Notes: a model not told the origin generated them from the letters alone. DNA of 41,578 nucleotides from Verrucomicrobiota bacterium (GCA_027622555.1 JAQBYJ010000046.1:1-41578), one strand, 5' to 3'; shown: positions 1-9,967, numbered from the stretch's first letter. Numbers and translations: made by a program.

Positions 1-69
1 TCCTCAATTCGTTGTGCAGAGGATGGAGGCTCTGCAGGCCTATACGATCATGTCAATAAGCGGACATGG
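1..69. other. Flank left of the solitary IS end
   Basis: Plus-strand frame 1 is open from the window edge and closes at the TGA at 70-72, which is itself the first three bases of the IS-like end. The 23 residues it would encode (ending in NKRTW) are not recognisable. This could be the tail of a gene cut by the insertion, or non-coding DNA; too little is visible to decide. Confidence 0.2.
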
Positions 70-104
70 TGAGATTGCCCCGAAAAATGGAGACCCGTTG
101 TGCT
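70..104 (+). repeat. Solitary IS3-type left end (remnant)
   Basis: The bases from TGAG at 70 through TGCCCCGAAAAATGG and a downstream GTTGTGCT block match the end of the IS3-family element at 41345-41383 in the same orientation, with one single-base gap and a few mismatches. No transposase follows; desaturase coding sequence begins directly after it. It is therefore an isolated inner-facing end, most likely left after deletion of the rest of the element. No reverse-complement partner end was found before the next gene. Confidence 0.7.
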
Positions 105-483
105 TAGGTTATTTTATTATACCGTTATTGTCGGGGTATCAATCTGGTTTGGTTTCTGGAAAGAACTGTTAGTACTCTGGATAATTCCCTTGTTGATAGT
201 GTTACCGGCTATTGTTCGGTTCAGCGCGATTTGTGAACACAAGTACGATATTGCAAGCGGTAAAATCGAAGAATCAACCGCAACGATAATCCCTTTCTGG
301 TGGGAGCGATTATTGTTCCCACGGCTTCATTTCAATTACCACATCTACCATCACTATTATCCCGGGGTTGCATTCACGCATTTACCGGAAGTGCATCGCA
401 TTTTTCAAAAGGAAGGCCTGGTTGATGAAAGCAATATTTTTCGAGGTTACCATGCCTATTTCAAGCACCTGCTTGAACGCTAG
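100..483 (+). pseudogene. Fatty acid desaturase, C-terminal fragment
   Basis: The 127-residue frame carries two hydrophobic segments (about 5-20 and 24-40), an ICEHKYD element (44-50) and the third histidine box NYHIYHHYYPGV (His81, His84, His85) of membrane di-iron fatty acid desaturases (PF00487), then the usual LPEVHRIF tail. Intact members have roughly 300 residues or more with two further histidine boxes, which are absent. The GTG at 100 lies inside the IS-like end, and the frame can be read back only to the TGA at 70. The fragment cannot be an active desaturase and is best treated as a gene remnant fused to the IS scar. Confidence 0.75.
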
Positions 484-577
484 TTTCTCCGGCCCCTTCT
501 ATTTGTGAAGGAAATGGACCGTTTCCATTATTTACACGGAACACAAAAGGAACCTATAGTTTCTAAAAATTTACCCT

Positions 578-1531
578 ATGGATCGAAGAAATTTTGCAAA
601 ACTGGCTGCTTTATCCTTGAGCTTTGGCTCTAAAAAGGTGTCTGCAGCGGACAGAAAACGTCCCACCTGGACCAGGCCCTTGTCTGTGCATATCTTTTCA
701 AAGCACCTTCAGTTTCTGGATTATCCTGAAATGGCAAGCGTGGTAAACAAGCTCGGCTTTGATGGTATTGAACTATCAGTTCGCCCTGGAGGCCACGTGG
801 AACCCGAACACGTTGAGCGCGACTTGCCCAAGGCGGTAGAGGCGATCAGCGATAAAGGCTTACTTTCAGTGATGATGGCCTCGGGGATCAACAATGCCTC
901 CGACCCTTTGAATGTTCAGGTCCTGAAGACGGCTGCCGATCAAGGAATCAAATACTATCGGATGGCTTATTATGATTTTGCAGCTGGGAAGTCCTGGAAG
1001 GAAAACCTGGATGGTCATCGCAAGGACATGGAAGCCTTGGCGGAGTTCAATGAGAATTTGGGCTTACATGGTGCCTACCAAAATCATTCAGGTGCACATG
1101 TGGGATCCTATATTCCCGACATTGTCTATCTTCTGGATGGTCTGGATCCTCGATGGTCGGGATGTCAGTTCGACATTCGTCATGCCACTGTCGAAGGGGG
1201 TAGGGCTTGGCCTATGGGTGTTGAATGGCTCAAAGATTACCTATCGACCATTGTAATCAAGGACTTCATCTGGGCAGTCAGTCCGAAGACCGGGAAGTAT
1301 TCTGTTCTGAATACACCGTTGGGAGAAGGTATGGTGGACTTTGTCAGCTATTTCAAATTGCTTCGCAAACTGGGCGTTCATCCAACTGTTTCCATGCACG
1401 CCGAATACGACCTGGGCGGTGCGAACCACGGCGATCGTGAGATCACTATCTCTAAAAAGCAGGTTTATAAGGCATTAGAGAAAGATCTGAAGGTACTTAG
1501 AGATCTTTGGCAAAAGAGTGCCGAAGCGTGA
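578..1531 (+). CDS. Exported sugar isomerase/epimerase-like TIM-barrel protein
   Basis: 317 residues. It begins MDRRNFAKLAALSLSFG, a short twin-arginine-type leader, which suggests export of a folded protein. The body fits the xylose isomerase-like TIM barrel family (PF01261): an early strand ending in GFDGIELSV (Glu65), a central YQNHSG element, a QFDIRHAT element and a late MHAEYDLGG element, consistent with the Glu/Asp/His metal ligands of the family. The specific substrate is unknown; such exported members are abundant in Verrucomicrobiota and Planctomycetota. Its end overlaps the longest frame of the next gene, but the better downstream start leaves a short gap, so the two are probably co-transcribed. 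Confidence 0.8.
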   Translation: MDRRNFAKLAALSLSFGSKKVSAADRKRPTWTRPLSVHIFSKHLQFLDYPEMASVVNKLGFDGIELSVRPGGHVEPEHVERDLPKAVEAISDKGLLSVMMASGINNASDPLNVQVLKTAADQGIKYYRMAYYDFAAGKSWKENLDGHRKDMEALAEFNENLGLHGAYQNHSGAHVGSYIPDIVYLLDGLDPRWSGCQFDIRHATVEGGRAWPMGVEWLKDYLSTIVIKDFIWAVSPKTGKYSVLNTPLGEGMVDFVSYFKLLRKLGVHPTVSMHAEYDLGGANHGDREITISKKQVYKALEKDLKVLRDLWQKSAEA

Positions 1532-1542
1532 CTAAAATCTAC

Positions 1543-4116
1543 ATGAGATTTTTTTTAATCTGCCTTCTGTTACCTGTCTTTCTTGATGGCGAGACCTACC
1601 ATCTACGCGACGACAAACCGCTCTATACCGAGTTTCTCGACAAGGACTTTCCGTTTCTTGAGGCAACGGTGGATTTACGCGGAATTGCTCCGGCAGGAAA
1701 CAAGGATAATCTGGTTCCTCGCGCAGTCATTCTTCCATTGGAAGACGATATTTATGTGTGTTTCGATACCGAACTTCTACGCGTGGCCGCGATATGGCAG
1801 GGCGATTTTGTGACTTTGGATGGCTTGGCTATTTTATCTTACGAGGTTCCGTTGCGCAAGATGGGCGGGGGGCAAAAGAAACTTCCCAAACCGATCGGGA
1901 AGATGATCGCATCCACGGGTTTATACCCCGGTTGGTTTAAGAAAGGAGAAGAGCGATTTGAAGATCCGCGCTCTCGCTGGATAGATGAGAACGAGCTCGG
2001 GAGGGGTCCTCTTCCACCTGAGTATGGGGAGTGGATCGGGGTGGAAGATTTAGGCGATTCAGCGTTGCTTCATTATTCGCTATTTGGAGGGGAGGTAAGT
2101 GAACATTTCCGCGTCGAAAATGTTGGCAATGAATTTGTTGTTGTTCGCACGCTGCTTTTGGAAGGTGTTAAAGAAACGGTCAGTTTGGTGGTTGATGACA
2201 AGGGGACAAAGTCGGATGGGCCCAGCCTCACCGAAAGTTCTGGTGAGGGTGTTTCCAAGGAACTCATGATGGTTAGCTATCCGGTGAAGCAGAAAGATGA
2301 AGGCTATCCTCGCTTCGCTCCTTTTGATTTCAGCACAAGTAAATTCACCAAGCATTGGCCTGACTCCATCACTACGGAGATGGAACCGGGGAAAGCACAA
2401 GGTTCTTATGCGGTGGATCATTTGCGGATTCCTTACCCCAATCCCTGGGAGCGTCGTGTTCGACCCTATAGCATCGATTTTTATCCGAATGGAGATGCGA
2501 TCGTGGTTACTTATGATGGAGATGTGTACCGCTTGGCCGGGCTCGGATCCCATGACGATGCAGTCGGATGGACCAAGATCGCCGCAGGGTTCCACGAGCC
2601 CAATTGCATTAAACTTCGGGGCGACGATATTTTTGTGTTTAGCCGACTAGGTATTACCAAATTGGAAGACCTGAATGGAGACGGCGAAATCGATTTCTAT
2701 CGGATGTTCTGCAATCGCTTTACTCAAAGTGGCGATACTCGTGACTTCCCCATGAGCCTGGTGCTTCGGCAGGACGGGAGTTGGATCATCAATAAAGGCG
2801 GCCAGCAGGAGACGGCCTACTCGCCGCACAGCGGACGGGTGCTAAAAGTTTCTGCCGATGGAAAGCAGATCGATCTTTGGGCCTATGGTTTCCGTAATGG
2901 ATTTTTGAATTCAATTCCTGAACGGGATGACCTGATCGTTGCCAGCGACCAACAAGGTAATTGGGTGCCAACCACTCCTTTCCACATTGTCAGAGAAGGA
3001 AGCTTTTTGGGATTTCAACCGGGGAGCCCTGCAAAGGAAACTCCCATTCAGCCACCCGCATTGTGGCTGCCTCACCGGGTTGCCCAGTCAGGAATTGATC
3101 CGCTATGGGGTAGCGACTCTCGATTGGGTGCCCTCTATAAATCCATTCTTTATATCGAATTTAAACGACCCAGCCTCATAAAAATCTTCATTCCTGAAGA
3201 AGGGGAAATCATTCAAGCCGCCGGAGTTGCAATGGGTCTCGATTTCGAGGTGCCGCTATTAAAAGGAGCGATTAGCCCTACCGATGGAATGGCGTATATG
3301 GTTGGTTTCCAAATCTGGGACTGCTTTGCTCCGCGACTGGAGGGAATCTGCCGCTTGCGCGTTTTGAAATCCACCGATGAACATCCGACCCAGGCCAAGG
3401 TTTTTAAAGAGGGTGTCTTACTTCGTTTCGCCGATGAACTCGATCCCCAGGTTGCTCTTGATCCTGCCAGTTTCAATGTTAGCTCATGGGAATACATTCG
3501 CAAACCTGACTACGGTTCAGCCCATTACAAAGCGGACGGAACCACCGGCGCTGATGTTCGTTACGTGCATTCGGTTCTTTTGACAGCGGATAAAAAGTCA
3601 GTGTTTATCGCCATTGATAACATGACCACAACCATGCAATTGGAGGTTCAACATCTTTTGACCGGAGAATGGAGTTCGGTGTATTTTACCATTCATGAAT
3701 TGTCCGGGGTTTCTCTCGTTGATGAGGGCTTTCCTTCCACTAACTTTCAGCAGCTCTTTGCCTCGGCACCTACTCCTCGGGATGTTAGCACTAAGAAGGC
3801 CGTTGTATCGGAGGCTCGAGGACTCGAAGTTGCGACCCTCTACGGATGCATCGGGTGCCACTCCTTGGATGGATCCACCGAGGGGAAGAGTGGACCGACC
3901 TGGGCAGGACTCTGGAGAAGTAAACGAACTTTGACGGATGGCCGTAAGGTTGAGGCAATGGAAGAATACCTTCGAGAATCCATCCTTGATCCGGTTGCAA
4001 AGATGGTGGCTGGATTCGATGGCGCTGAGGCCGGTATGCCGCCTTACCAAGGAATTCTTTCCGATGAGGACGTCGAGTCCTTGGTGATTTACATTCGGTC
4101 ACTTCATCGGCTATAA
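1543..4116 (+). CDS. DUF6797-type protein with C-terminal cytochrome c domain
   Basis: The frame is open from ATG 1507, but ATG 1543 gives a clean signal peptide (MRFFLICLLLPVFLDGE) and avoids overlap with the previous gene, so 1543 (857 residues) is preferred. The long N-terminal part resembles DUF6797 proteins with a propeller-like heme/dehydrogenase region typical of Verrucomicrobiota and Planctomycetota. The C-terminal 90 residues form a c-type cytochrome: CIGCH (Cys769, Cys772, His773) and a distal Met832 in AGMPPYQG as the likely axial ligand. It is probably a periplasmic electron-transfer or sugar-oxidising protein. The substrate is not visible. It is followed after 9 bases by the PmoA-like gene, consistent with one operon. 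Confidence 0.8.
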   Translation: MRFFLICLLLPVFLDGETYHLRDDKPLYTEFLDKDFPFLEATVDLRGIAPAGNKDNLVPRAVILPLEDDIYVCFDTELLRVAAIWQGDFVTLDGLAILSYEVPLRKMGGGQKKLPKPIGKMIASTGLYPGWFKKGEERFEDPRSRWIDENELGRGPLPPEYGEWIGVEDLGDSALLHYSLFGGEVSEHFRVENVGNEFVVVRTLLLEGVKETVSLVVDDKGTKSDGPSLTESSGEGVSKELMMVSYPVKQKDEGYPRFAPFDFSTSKFTKHWPDSITTEMEPGKAQGSYAVDHLRIPYPNPWERRVRPYSIDFYPNGDAIVVTYDGDVYRLAGLGSHDDAVGWTKIAAGFHEPNCIKLRGDDIFVFSRLGITKLEDLNGDGEIDFYRMFCNRFTQSGDTRDFPMSLVLRQDGSWIINKGGQQETAYSPHSGRVLKVSADGKQIDLWAYGFRNGFLNSIPERDDLIVASDQQGNWVPTTPFHIVREGSFLGFQPGSPAKETPIQPPALWLPHRVAQSGIDPLWGSDSRLGALYKSILYIEFKRPSLIKIFIPEEGEIIQAAGVAMGLDFEVPLLKGAISPTDGMAYMVGFQIWDCFAPRLEGICRLRVLKSTDEHPTQAKVFKEGVLLRFADELDPQVALDPASFNVSSWEYIRKPDYGSAHYKADGTTGADVRYVHSVLLTADKKSVFIAIDNMTTTMQLEVQHLLTGEWSSVYFTIHELSGVSLVDEGFPSTNFQQLFASAPTPRDVSTKKAVVSEARGLEVATLYGCIGCHSLDGSTEGKSGPTWAGLWRSKRTLTDGRKVEAMEEYLRESILDPVAKMVAGFDGAEAGMPPYQGILSDEDVESLVIYIRSLHRL

Positions 4117-4125
4117 ACCAGGCTT

Positions 4126-5076
4126 ATGAAAAAGCCCCTGGCACTATTCTCCTTCTTTCTGATTCTCTACCACCTTGGCTTTGCGGAGCTCCATGTCGTT
4201 GAGACGGATGCACACATTGAAATCACAAGCGATGGTAAAACAGTCCTGACCTACCACAAGGCGATCATGCCTCCGCCTGAGGGTCAGCCGAAGATTTTTG
4301 AGCGCAGTGGATTTATCCACCCAATCAAATCTCCGCTGGGAGGAGTGGTTACCGGGATTCATCCGGACGACCATATTCACCACATGGGTCTTTGGCATGC
4401 CTGGGTGGAGACGTCTCACAACGGACGAAATCTGGACTTCTGGAATTTAAAGGAGGAAACCGCCACCATCCGTTTCGTGAAGACTCTCAAGATGGTTGAG
4501 AATAAAAACCGCGTGGGCTTCATCGTCCGACAGCATCATGTTGCGTTGGCTTATGAGGGCCATCCCGAGCAGGTCATCCTGGAAGAAGATTTCTCGATTC
4601 TCGTCAGTGTTCGGCAAGGCGCGTATGTGATTGATCATAAAACCAGGCAAACCAATGTGAGTGATCACGCCCTTGAGTTGCCAGCCTACCGCTACGGAGG
4701 ACCACTCGCTTATCGTGCACCTGGCGCTTGGGACAAGACTAACAGTAATTACCTTACTTCAGAAGGTATGGATCGTAATAACGGACACGAAACCCGAGCC
4801 CGTTGGTGCGCGATGTATGGACCTACCGACTATGGCGATGCGTCCATTATCATTATGGGTCATCCAGAAAACCACGACGCTCCGCAACGCCAGCGAATCT
4901 GGCCGGAAACGAGTAATAATGGAGCCATCTTTTTCAACTGGGTGCCGATTCAGGAATTTCCCTGGAGTTTAGAACCCGGAGTGAAGAACGAATCGAATTA
5001 CCGGATCCTGGTCACCGATGGTAAACCCGACAAAGAACGAATCGAAAGAGCATGGAACCAATACGCTAAAAATTGA
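4126..5076 (+). CDS. PmoA-like family protein (DUF6807)
   Basis: 316 residues with a signal peptide (MKKPLALFSFFLILYHLGFA). The histidine-rich block GIHPDDHIHHMGLWHAW (about residues 78-93) is the hallmark of the family named 'methane oxygenase PmoA' (PF14100/DUF6807), which despite its name is widespread in non-methanotrophs next to sugar-processing genes. The biochemical role is not established. Its stop codon overlaps the ATG of the next gene in a TGATG arrangement, indicating translational coupling with the serine hydrolase. Confidence 0.8.
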   Translation: MKKPLALFSFFLILYHLGFAELHVVETDAHIEITSDGKTVLTYHKAIMPPPEGQPKIFERSGFIHPIKSPLGGVVTGIHPDDHIHHMGLWHAWVETSHNGRNLDFWNLKEETATIRFVKTLKMVENKNRVGFIVRQHHVALAYEGHPEQVILEEDFSILVSVRQGAYVIDHKTRQTNVSDHALELPAYRYGGPLAYRAPGAWDKTNSNYLTSEGMDRNNGHETRARWCAMYGPTDYGDASIIIMGHPENHDAPQRQRIWPETSNNGAIFFNWVPIQEFPWSLEPGVKNESNYRILVTDGKPDKERIERAWNQYAKN

Positions 5077-6251
5077 TGCGCTATCTACTTATACCCTCAC
5101 TTGTTTTTCTCTCCGCCAGCATGTTGATTGCCGGCGACGTCTCCACCGCAGTGCGTGCGGCAGTTGAGCCTTTCATCGATGCCGGGGAAATTTCCGGTGC
5201 CGTGACCTTGGTCGCGCATAAAGGCGAAATAGTCAGTTTTGAAACGATGGGGGTCTCCGATCTAAATTCCGGACGAGCCATGAGGAAGGATGACCTTTTC
5301 TGGATTGCTTCCATGACGAAGCCGATGGCTGGAGCAGCCTTAATGATGTTGGTCGAAGAAGGAAAGCTAAGTGTGGATGATCTCGTCGAAACACATCTCC
5401 CGGAATTTAAAGACCAATGGATGATCGGTGAAAAGTCCGATGACACGATGACTTTAAAACGACCCGCCAGGAAGATTACGGTGTTGGATATTCTGACTCA
5501 CACCGCGGGTGTGCCCAACACGGACGAACCGCGAGGACATACTTCCCTCGCTCAGTTGACGGCGCTGGTGTCTCAAAGACCTCTGGAGTTCGAACCTGGG
5601 AGTCGCTGGAAGTACAGCACCGCAGGCACCAACACCGTAGGACGCATTGTTGAAGTAGTCTCCGGCCAGCGTTTTGAAGAATTTCTGCAAGAGCGAATTC
5701 TTAATCCCCTGGGAATGACGGACACCACATTCTTTCCTTCAAAGAATCAGGTCAAGCGCCTGGCCAAGTCCTATTTGAAAAATGATGAAGTTAGGGAGCT
5801 GACCGAAGTAAAGGTCCACTTTGTGATGGGTGAGCTGTGGGATACGAAGCGGACGGTTAAACCGGGAGGCGGCCTTTTTTCTACCGCAGACGATCTTCGG
5901 CGCTTTTACCAGATGATGTTGAACGGAGGCATCTACAACGGACAGCGTATATTGTCGAAAGTATCGGTTCGGGAATTAACAAGGACGCAAACAGGCGAAA
6001 TCAAAACAGGGTTTACCGATGGAATGAGCTGGGGACTCGCCTTTCAAGTGGTCAAAGATCCTCAGGGAGTAACTGCGATGCTGTCTCCGGGTACTTTCGG
6101 CCATGGTGGAGCGTATGGGACACAAAGCTGGGCGGATCCTGTAACCCAAACGATATACATCCTTATGATTCAGCGCCGCGGGTTTAACAACGGGGATAAC
6201 TCGCCCGTGCGCAAAGCCTTCCAGGAAGCTGCTTTCAGGGCTCTTCATTAA
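5076..6251 (+). CDS. Serine hydrolase, class C beta-lactamase fold
   Basis: About 391 residues from ATG 5076 (a TTG at 5073 is one codon earlier); the start shares its A with the upstream TGA. A signal peptide (MRYLLIPSLVFLSASMLIAG) indicates export. The catalytic SxxK is SMTK (Ser79-Lys82), the second motif is around Tyr180 in KYSTAGTN, and a late GHGGAYG supplies the third conserved element, so this is a PF00144 serine esterase/beta-lactamase-like enzyme with intact catalytic residues. In this context an esterase acting on acylated sugars is more plausible than antibiotic resistance, but that is inference. Confidence 0.85.
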   Translation: MRYLLIPSLVFLSASMLIAGDVSTAVRAAVEPFIDAGEISGAVTLVAHKGEIVSFETMGVSDLNSGRAMRKDDLFWIASMTKPMAGAALMMLVEEGKLSVDDLVETHLPEFKDQWMIGEKSDDTMTLKRPARKITVLDILTHTAGVPNTDEPRGHTSLAQLTALVSQRPLEFEPGSRWKYSTAGTNTVGRIVEVVSGQRFEEFLQERILNPLGMTDTTFFPSKNQVKRLAKSYLKNDEVRELTEVKVHFVMGELWDTKRTVKPGGGLFSTADDLRRFYQMMLNGGIYNGQRILSKVSVRELTRTQTGEIKTGFTDGMSWGLAFQVVKDPQGVTAMLSPGTFGHGGAYGTQSWADPVTQTIYILMIQRRGFNNGDNSPVRKAFQEAAFRALH

Positions 6252-6279
6252 CTTTCCCGTCTACCAATTTATAAGGGTA

Positions 6280-6301
6280 AGAATGACTTCCAGGTCATTC
6301 T
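6280..6301. terminator. Hairpin between convergent genes
   Basis: AGAATGAC and GTCATTCT form a perfect 8-bp stem with a 6-base loop, placed between the converging serine hydrolase and sulfatase genes. There is no T-run on either side, so it could be a weak bidirectional terminator or an mRNA 3'-end structure. Confidence 0.4.
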
Positions 6302-6343
6302 TCGGGTGCATTGGATTTATTGGAGGAAAAGAATCTCTCTACT

Positions 6344-8182
6344 CTAAAACCGCTCAATCAATTGCGGTCGGTAGTAATCAAATACTGCCGGGATGTCTTC
6401 GTGTTTCTGCGTCAAATTTCGAGCTTCGTCCGGAAGCTTCACTCCCTGATCTTTGAGGTGTTCCAATGCATTGAGGGCGTGAACCGTTAAAAACAATTCG
6501 TTACCGGGAAAGGCGGCGTATTGAAGAAGGGTTGTTAAGGCCCTCTCCTTGTGCGTTTTTCTAGTGGTCATTGAGCCAAGACATTCTGCGGCGGCTACGG
6601 CAACAATTGGTTCCGGATCCCTCAAGGCCTCGACAATCAAATGTTCGTGCTCCGCATAAACCGCCGTGTTTTTCGATCCGAGCATTTGCATGATTGCCCA
6701 GTAGCGAACAGGTGAATACGAGTGCTTGAGCTTGGCTGCAAAGTCTTTACCAAGATCAATTTCTTTCAACACCGACACACCGAAACCTGGTGCATTTTTC
6801 AACATGGCCCGACCGGACGCGACTGGAGAAATGCCTTCTCCGGCTATTGCTTCCTTTTGGATTAAAGCCTCTGGAATAAATCCTAAATCGGCCGTTCGGG
6901 TCAGATGTTGATCAAGCGCCTTGCTGAGTTTTCGTTTGATCGCCTGGTGGTCTTTCGAATTCGCCAGGTTATGGATGCTGTGGTAATCGTTATCCAGGTC
7001 GAAGAGTTCTTCCCGTGGGTGTGGTTGCCAGAATTGGGATTGAACCTCATTGAGTTGTCCGTCCTTGAACATCTGATTCCAGACTGCGGTGGTCGGCGTC
7101 CTTTGCTGATAGAGCACATACTGTCCGTGGGGGATGTGGGTGTAATGATTTCGGATATAAATATAACGACCGTCCGTAATGGTACGAGACGAGTCCGGGC
7201 GTTCGTCCATCCGACCGCGAAACCCGAAAGAATAATCGGGATCCTCAGTTTGCTGTTCTCCACCGAATGCGTGGCCGTGGTAGTAATCTGGAATGGTTAC
7301 TCCTGCGAGTGATAAGAGGGTGGCCGGAAAATCTATGAATCCAACCAGACGGTCAGTGGTTTTCCCCTCCGCGTATCCTTTGGGAGCCAGGTGTTTCCAT
7401 TTGTCGGGGAAATGAACAATCAACGGAACATGTAATCCACTCCAGCCCGCATATCGTTTGCTGCGCGGCATACCCGAACCGTGATCGGCCCAGTACCAGA
7501 CGATGGTGTCGTCCGCTACTCCGGCCTCTTCCAGCTCCTTCATTCTTGCGGCAAAGAAATTGTCCGCCTCGGTCAGTCGATCATAGTACTGTGCCCAGTC
7601 CTTGCGAACTTCGATGGTGTCGGGATGGTAGGGTGGAAGTGGCACCTTGGCTGGGTCGTGATGCGGATTCTCGTTGTCGTTTCGAATTTGGCTTTCATGC
7701 GTCTTAGTATAATTGAAGATCGAGAAAAAGGGCTTTCCGTCGGGCCGGTTTTTCCAGTGGGCTGTGTTTGACGAATCGTCCCAACCTTTGTTGTCCGTGG
7801 TAAGGTTGTAATCCTCCTTCGAATTGTTGCTGGTGTAGTACCCTGCCTCTTGGAGGTAGTTTGGGTAGAACTTTAACCATTCCGGAGCTGGAACTCGCGA
7901 GCGCATATGATGACTGCCGGTTGATGGCGGATACATGCCCGAAATGATCGTTGTCCTGGCCGGTGCACAGACGGGAACATTCGAGCTGGCTTTGGTGTAA
8001 CGAAACGCACGCTTCGCAAAGGCGTCCAAGTTCGGTGTGGTCGCATACTCATCTCCGTAGCTACCCAAATGCGGACCGTGATCCTCGGTGGAAATCCAAA
8101 GGATGTTGGGTTTTTCTGCCCCAAAAGTTGGAATAAATCCTGCCAGAAGCAGAACAAAGAGGAAAGCTATTCGAGTATGCAT
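6344..8182 (-). CDS. Sulfatase with C-terminal HEAT-like repeats
   Basis: 612 residues, signal peptide up to about residue 22. The formylglycine motif is Cys72-A-P-A-R followed by TTIISGMYP, so it is a type I sulfatase whose Cys would need maturation by a formylglycine-generating enzyme, none of which is in this window. The first metal motif is STEDHG (Glu33, Asp34) and a second ADHG element lies mid-protein. The overall pattern resembles heparan N-sulfatase-like S1 sulfatases. After about residue 460 an alpha-helical region with HEAT-like repeats (for example EALRDPEPIVAVAAAECLG) is appended, probably for substrate or partner binding. It is convergent with the upstream operon and 80 bases from the symporter gene, read in the same direction. 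Confidence 0.85.
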   Translation of the reverse strand: MHTRIAFLFVLLLAGFIPTFGAEKPNILWISTEDHGPHLGSYGDEYATTPNLDAFAKRAFRYTKASSNVPVCAPARTTIISGMYPPSTGSHHMRSRVPAPEWLKFYPNYLQEAGYYTSNNSKEDYNLTTDNKGWDDSSNTAHWKNRPDGKPFFSIFNYTKTHESQIRNDNENPHHDPAKVPLPPYHPDTIEVRKDWAQYYDRLTEADNFFAARMKELEEAGVADDTIVWYWADHGSGMPRSKRYAGWSGLHVPLIVHFPDKWKHLAPKGYAEGKTTDRLVGFIDFPATLLSLAGVTIPDYYHGHAFGGEQQTEDPDYSFGFRGRMDERPDSSRTITDGRYIYIRNHYTHIPHGQYVLYQQRTPTTAVWNQMFKDGQLNEVQSQFWQPHPREELFDLDNDYHSIHNLANSKDHQAIKRKLSKALDQHLTRTADLGFIPEALIQKEAIAGEGISPVASGRAMLKNAPGFGVSVLKEIDLGKDFAAKLKHSYSPVRYWAIMQMLGSKNTAVYAEHEHLIVEALRDPEPIVAVAAAECLGSMTTRKTHKERALTTLLQYAAFPGNELFLTVHALNALEHLKDQGVKLPDEARNLTQKHEDIPAVFDYYRPQLIERF

Positions 8183-8262
8183 TTTTGGAAAGGCTTGAAT
8201 TAGATAGCGATCCTCAACGCCTGTAAAACGGGAAAACTAAAAAACCGCTTTTGAATGTTCCG

Positions 8263-9780
8263 TTACTTTTTAGAACTCCAAACAGTGAGACATTCCAGAT
8301 TGGCAGGTCTTACATTGCGGATCCTACTTATTGTGTAGGCCAGAGCGATAAAGGTTCCATTTACAAGTGCCGCTACCCAGTATGTATGAATATTCAAAAT
8401 GAGTGCTTTGGGAAGCAGCCCCAAAAATCCTAGTCCGATATAGATATTCAGTAGGATGGCAAAGGACATGGCAATTGTAGCAGATCTTCCATCCACTCGA
8501 TTCGAAAAGAATCCCAGAATAAACAATCCCATGAGGCAGCCTCCGAAAATGCTCGTTACAATGAGGCTCACGTCATTCATACTTTCCTTCTCAATTTTGC
8601 TGAAGATGATAGCGCCCAAAATCACAAGTGTGGTGACGACCCCAGCGATGAGCCGGGCTGCGACCAGATAATAACGATCGTCTCGTTTTTTTGCTAGATG
8701 AGGCTTCATCAAATCAATAACTGAGACCGTTGAGATGGCATTGATTCCGGAGTCGAGACTACTCATGGCCGCGGCCAATACGGCTGCGATTACAATCCCG
8801 GCTACGCCTGCCGGAACTTTGGTGAGAATGAAATAGGGCAGGACCTGGTCGGCCTCGAGGGCTGCCACCGTTTGATCCGGGAAGGTGGAGTAATAGACAA
8901 AGAGGGAAGTGCCCACAAAGAAGAACATGATCCACATGGGAAGTGCGATGGCGGAATAGATTGCGGTTGCCTTTCGCGCCTCGCGCATGGACCTGGCTGA
9001 AGCATAGCGTTGCACAATGTTTTGATCGCCACTGTAGATCATGAGCCAGTTGATGATACCCAAGATGGCCACGGTCCAGAAGGTCCGTTCGTACAGATTC
9101 CAATCGAAACTGCCGAGACTAAATTTGTTATTGGCCTGACCCACTTCGATGATCTGACCAAATCCTCCTGGTAAGTCGAATGCAATCAGGATAAAGCAGA
9201 CCAATCCTCCGACCATGAGAATGACGGCTTGTATAACATCCGTCCAGATGACTGCTTCAATACCGCCGGCAATCGTATAAAATGCTATAAATAGGCCGGC
9301 GCCAATGATCACCCATTCGATGGGTGCCCCGGTCAGGAATTGAATCGGTAGTGAAACAAGAAAAAGAATCTGGGCCATCCGTATCAGTTGCAGCACAATG
9401 AAGCTGAAGGTTCCGTAAAGACGCGGGGCCGTCCCGTACCTCTCCCCCAGATACTCAAAAGCAGACGTGAGTTTGCCTCGTCTGAAAAACGGAATGAAAA
9501 TCACAATGGCCAGAATAGCCACGAACGGCAGCATGAGGTTAATGGTCAGTTGCCGCCAATCCAATACATAGGCCGCAGCGGGCAGTGCCAGAAATGTGGC
9601 GGAGCTCACGATGGTTCCCAACATGGATAGTCCAATAACCCAGCCCGAGAACGCACGGTTGCCTACGAAGTACTTTTCGGTCGTGTCGTTGCGTCGACTA
9701 AAAAATATCCCCATCACCACCATGCAGATCAAGTAGATCGCTACGGCGGTAATATCCAGGGGTCTGATCGCAATATTCAT
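8263..9780 (-). CDS. Sodium:solute symporter (SSS family)
   Basis: 505 residues with around 13 hydrophobic helices and no signal peptide. The N-terminal block (SRRNDTTEKYFVGNR, FSGWVIGLSMLGT) and the central IAGGIEAVIWTDVIQAVIL segment are characteristic of the SSF family (PF00474), which couples uptake of sugars, sialic acids or carboxylates to sodium. It is divergent from the SDR gene, and the shared intergenic region holds two copies of the locus motif, so it is probably the inner-membrane importer for the monomer processed here. The substrate cannot be read from the sequence. Confidence 0.85.
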   Translation of the reverse strand: MNIAIRPLDITAVAIYLICMVVMGIFFSRRNDTTEKYFVGNRAFSGWVIGLSMLGTIVSSATFLALPAAAYVLDWRQLTINLMLPFVAILAIVIFIPFFRRGKLTSAFEYLGERYGTAPRLYGTFSFIVLQLIRMAQILFLVSLPIQFLTGAPIEWVIIGAGLFIAFYTIAGGIEAVIWTDVIQAVILMVGGLVCFILIAFDLPGGFGQIIEVGQANNKFSLGSFDWNLYERTFWTVAILGIINWLMIYSGDQNIVQRYASARSMREARKATAIYSAIALPMWIMFFFVGTSLFVYYSTFPDQTVAALEADQVLPYFILTKVPAGVAGIVIAAVLAAAMSSLDSGINAISTVSVIDLMKPHLAKKRDDRYYLVAARLIAGVVTTLVILGAIIFSKIEKESMNDVSLIVTSIFGGCLMGLFILGFFSNRVDGRSATIAMSFAILLNIYIGLGFLGLLPKALILNIHTYWVAALVNGTFIALAYTISRIRNVRPANLECLTVWSSKK

Positions 9781-9862
9781 TCAATGAGTGTTCACAAATT
9801 CCAGGTTGAAATTGTGGAGTTGTCTTTAGATTCAATTAGCAGATATTTGTTTTATATGGAAC

Positions 9863-9876
9863 GTGAAATTTGTAAC
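9863..9876 (-). promoter_or_regulatory. Candidate AraC operator, site 1
   Basis: On the minus strand this reads GTTACAAATTTCAC, identical over 14 bases to the site at 12112-12125. It is 82 bases upstream of the symporter start, an ordinary distance for an activator site. The core TTACAAATTT recurs at three other intergenic positions in the same locus. Confidence 0.55.
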
Positions 9877-9967
9877 CGGGCGACAGGCTGCCCTGGATTA
9901 TTGTGAGTTGTTTCAACGGGAGCCTATGGCGATTACTCGATTATCGATTTCACTATTTTGCTTTCTG

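Noticed and set aside
4126-5076. Methane monooxygenase subunit from the family name PmoA
   Set aside because: The family name is misleading; this is a soluble exported protein with no membrane helices, and no pmoB or pmoC is nearby.
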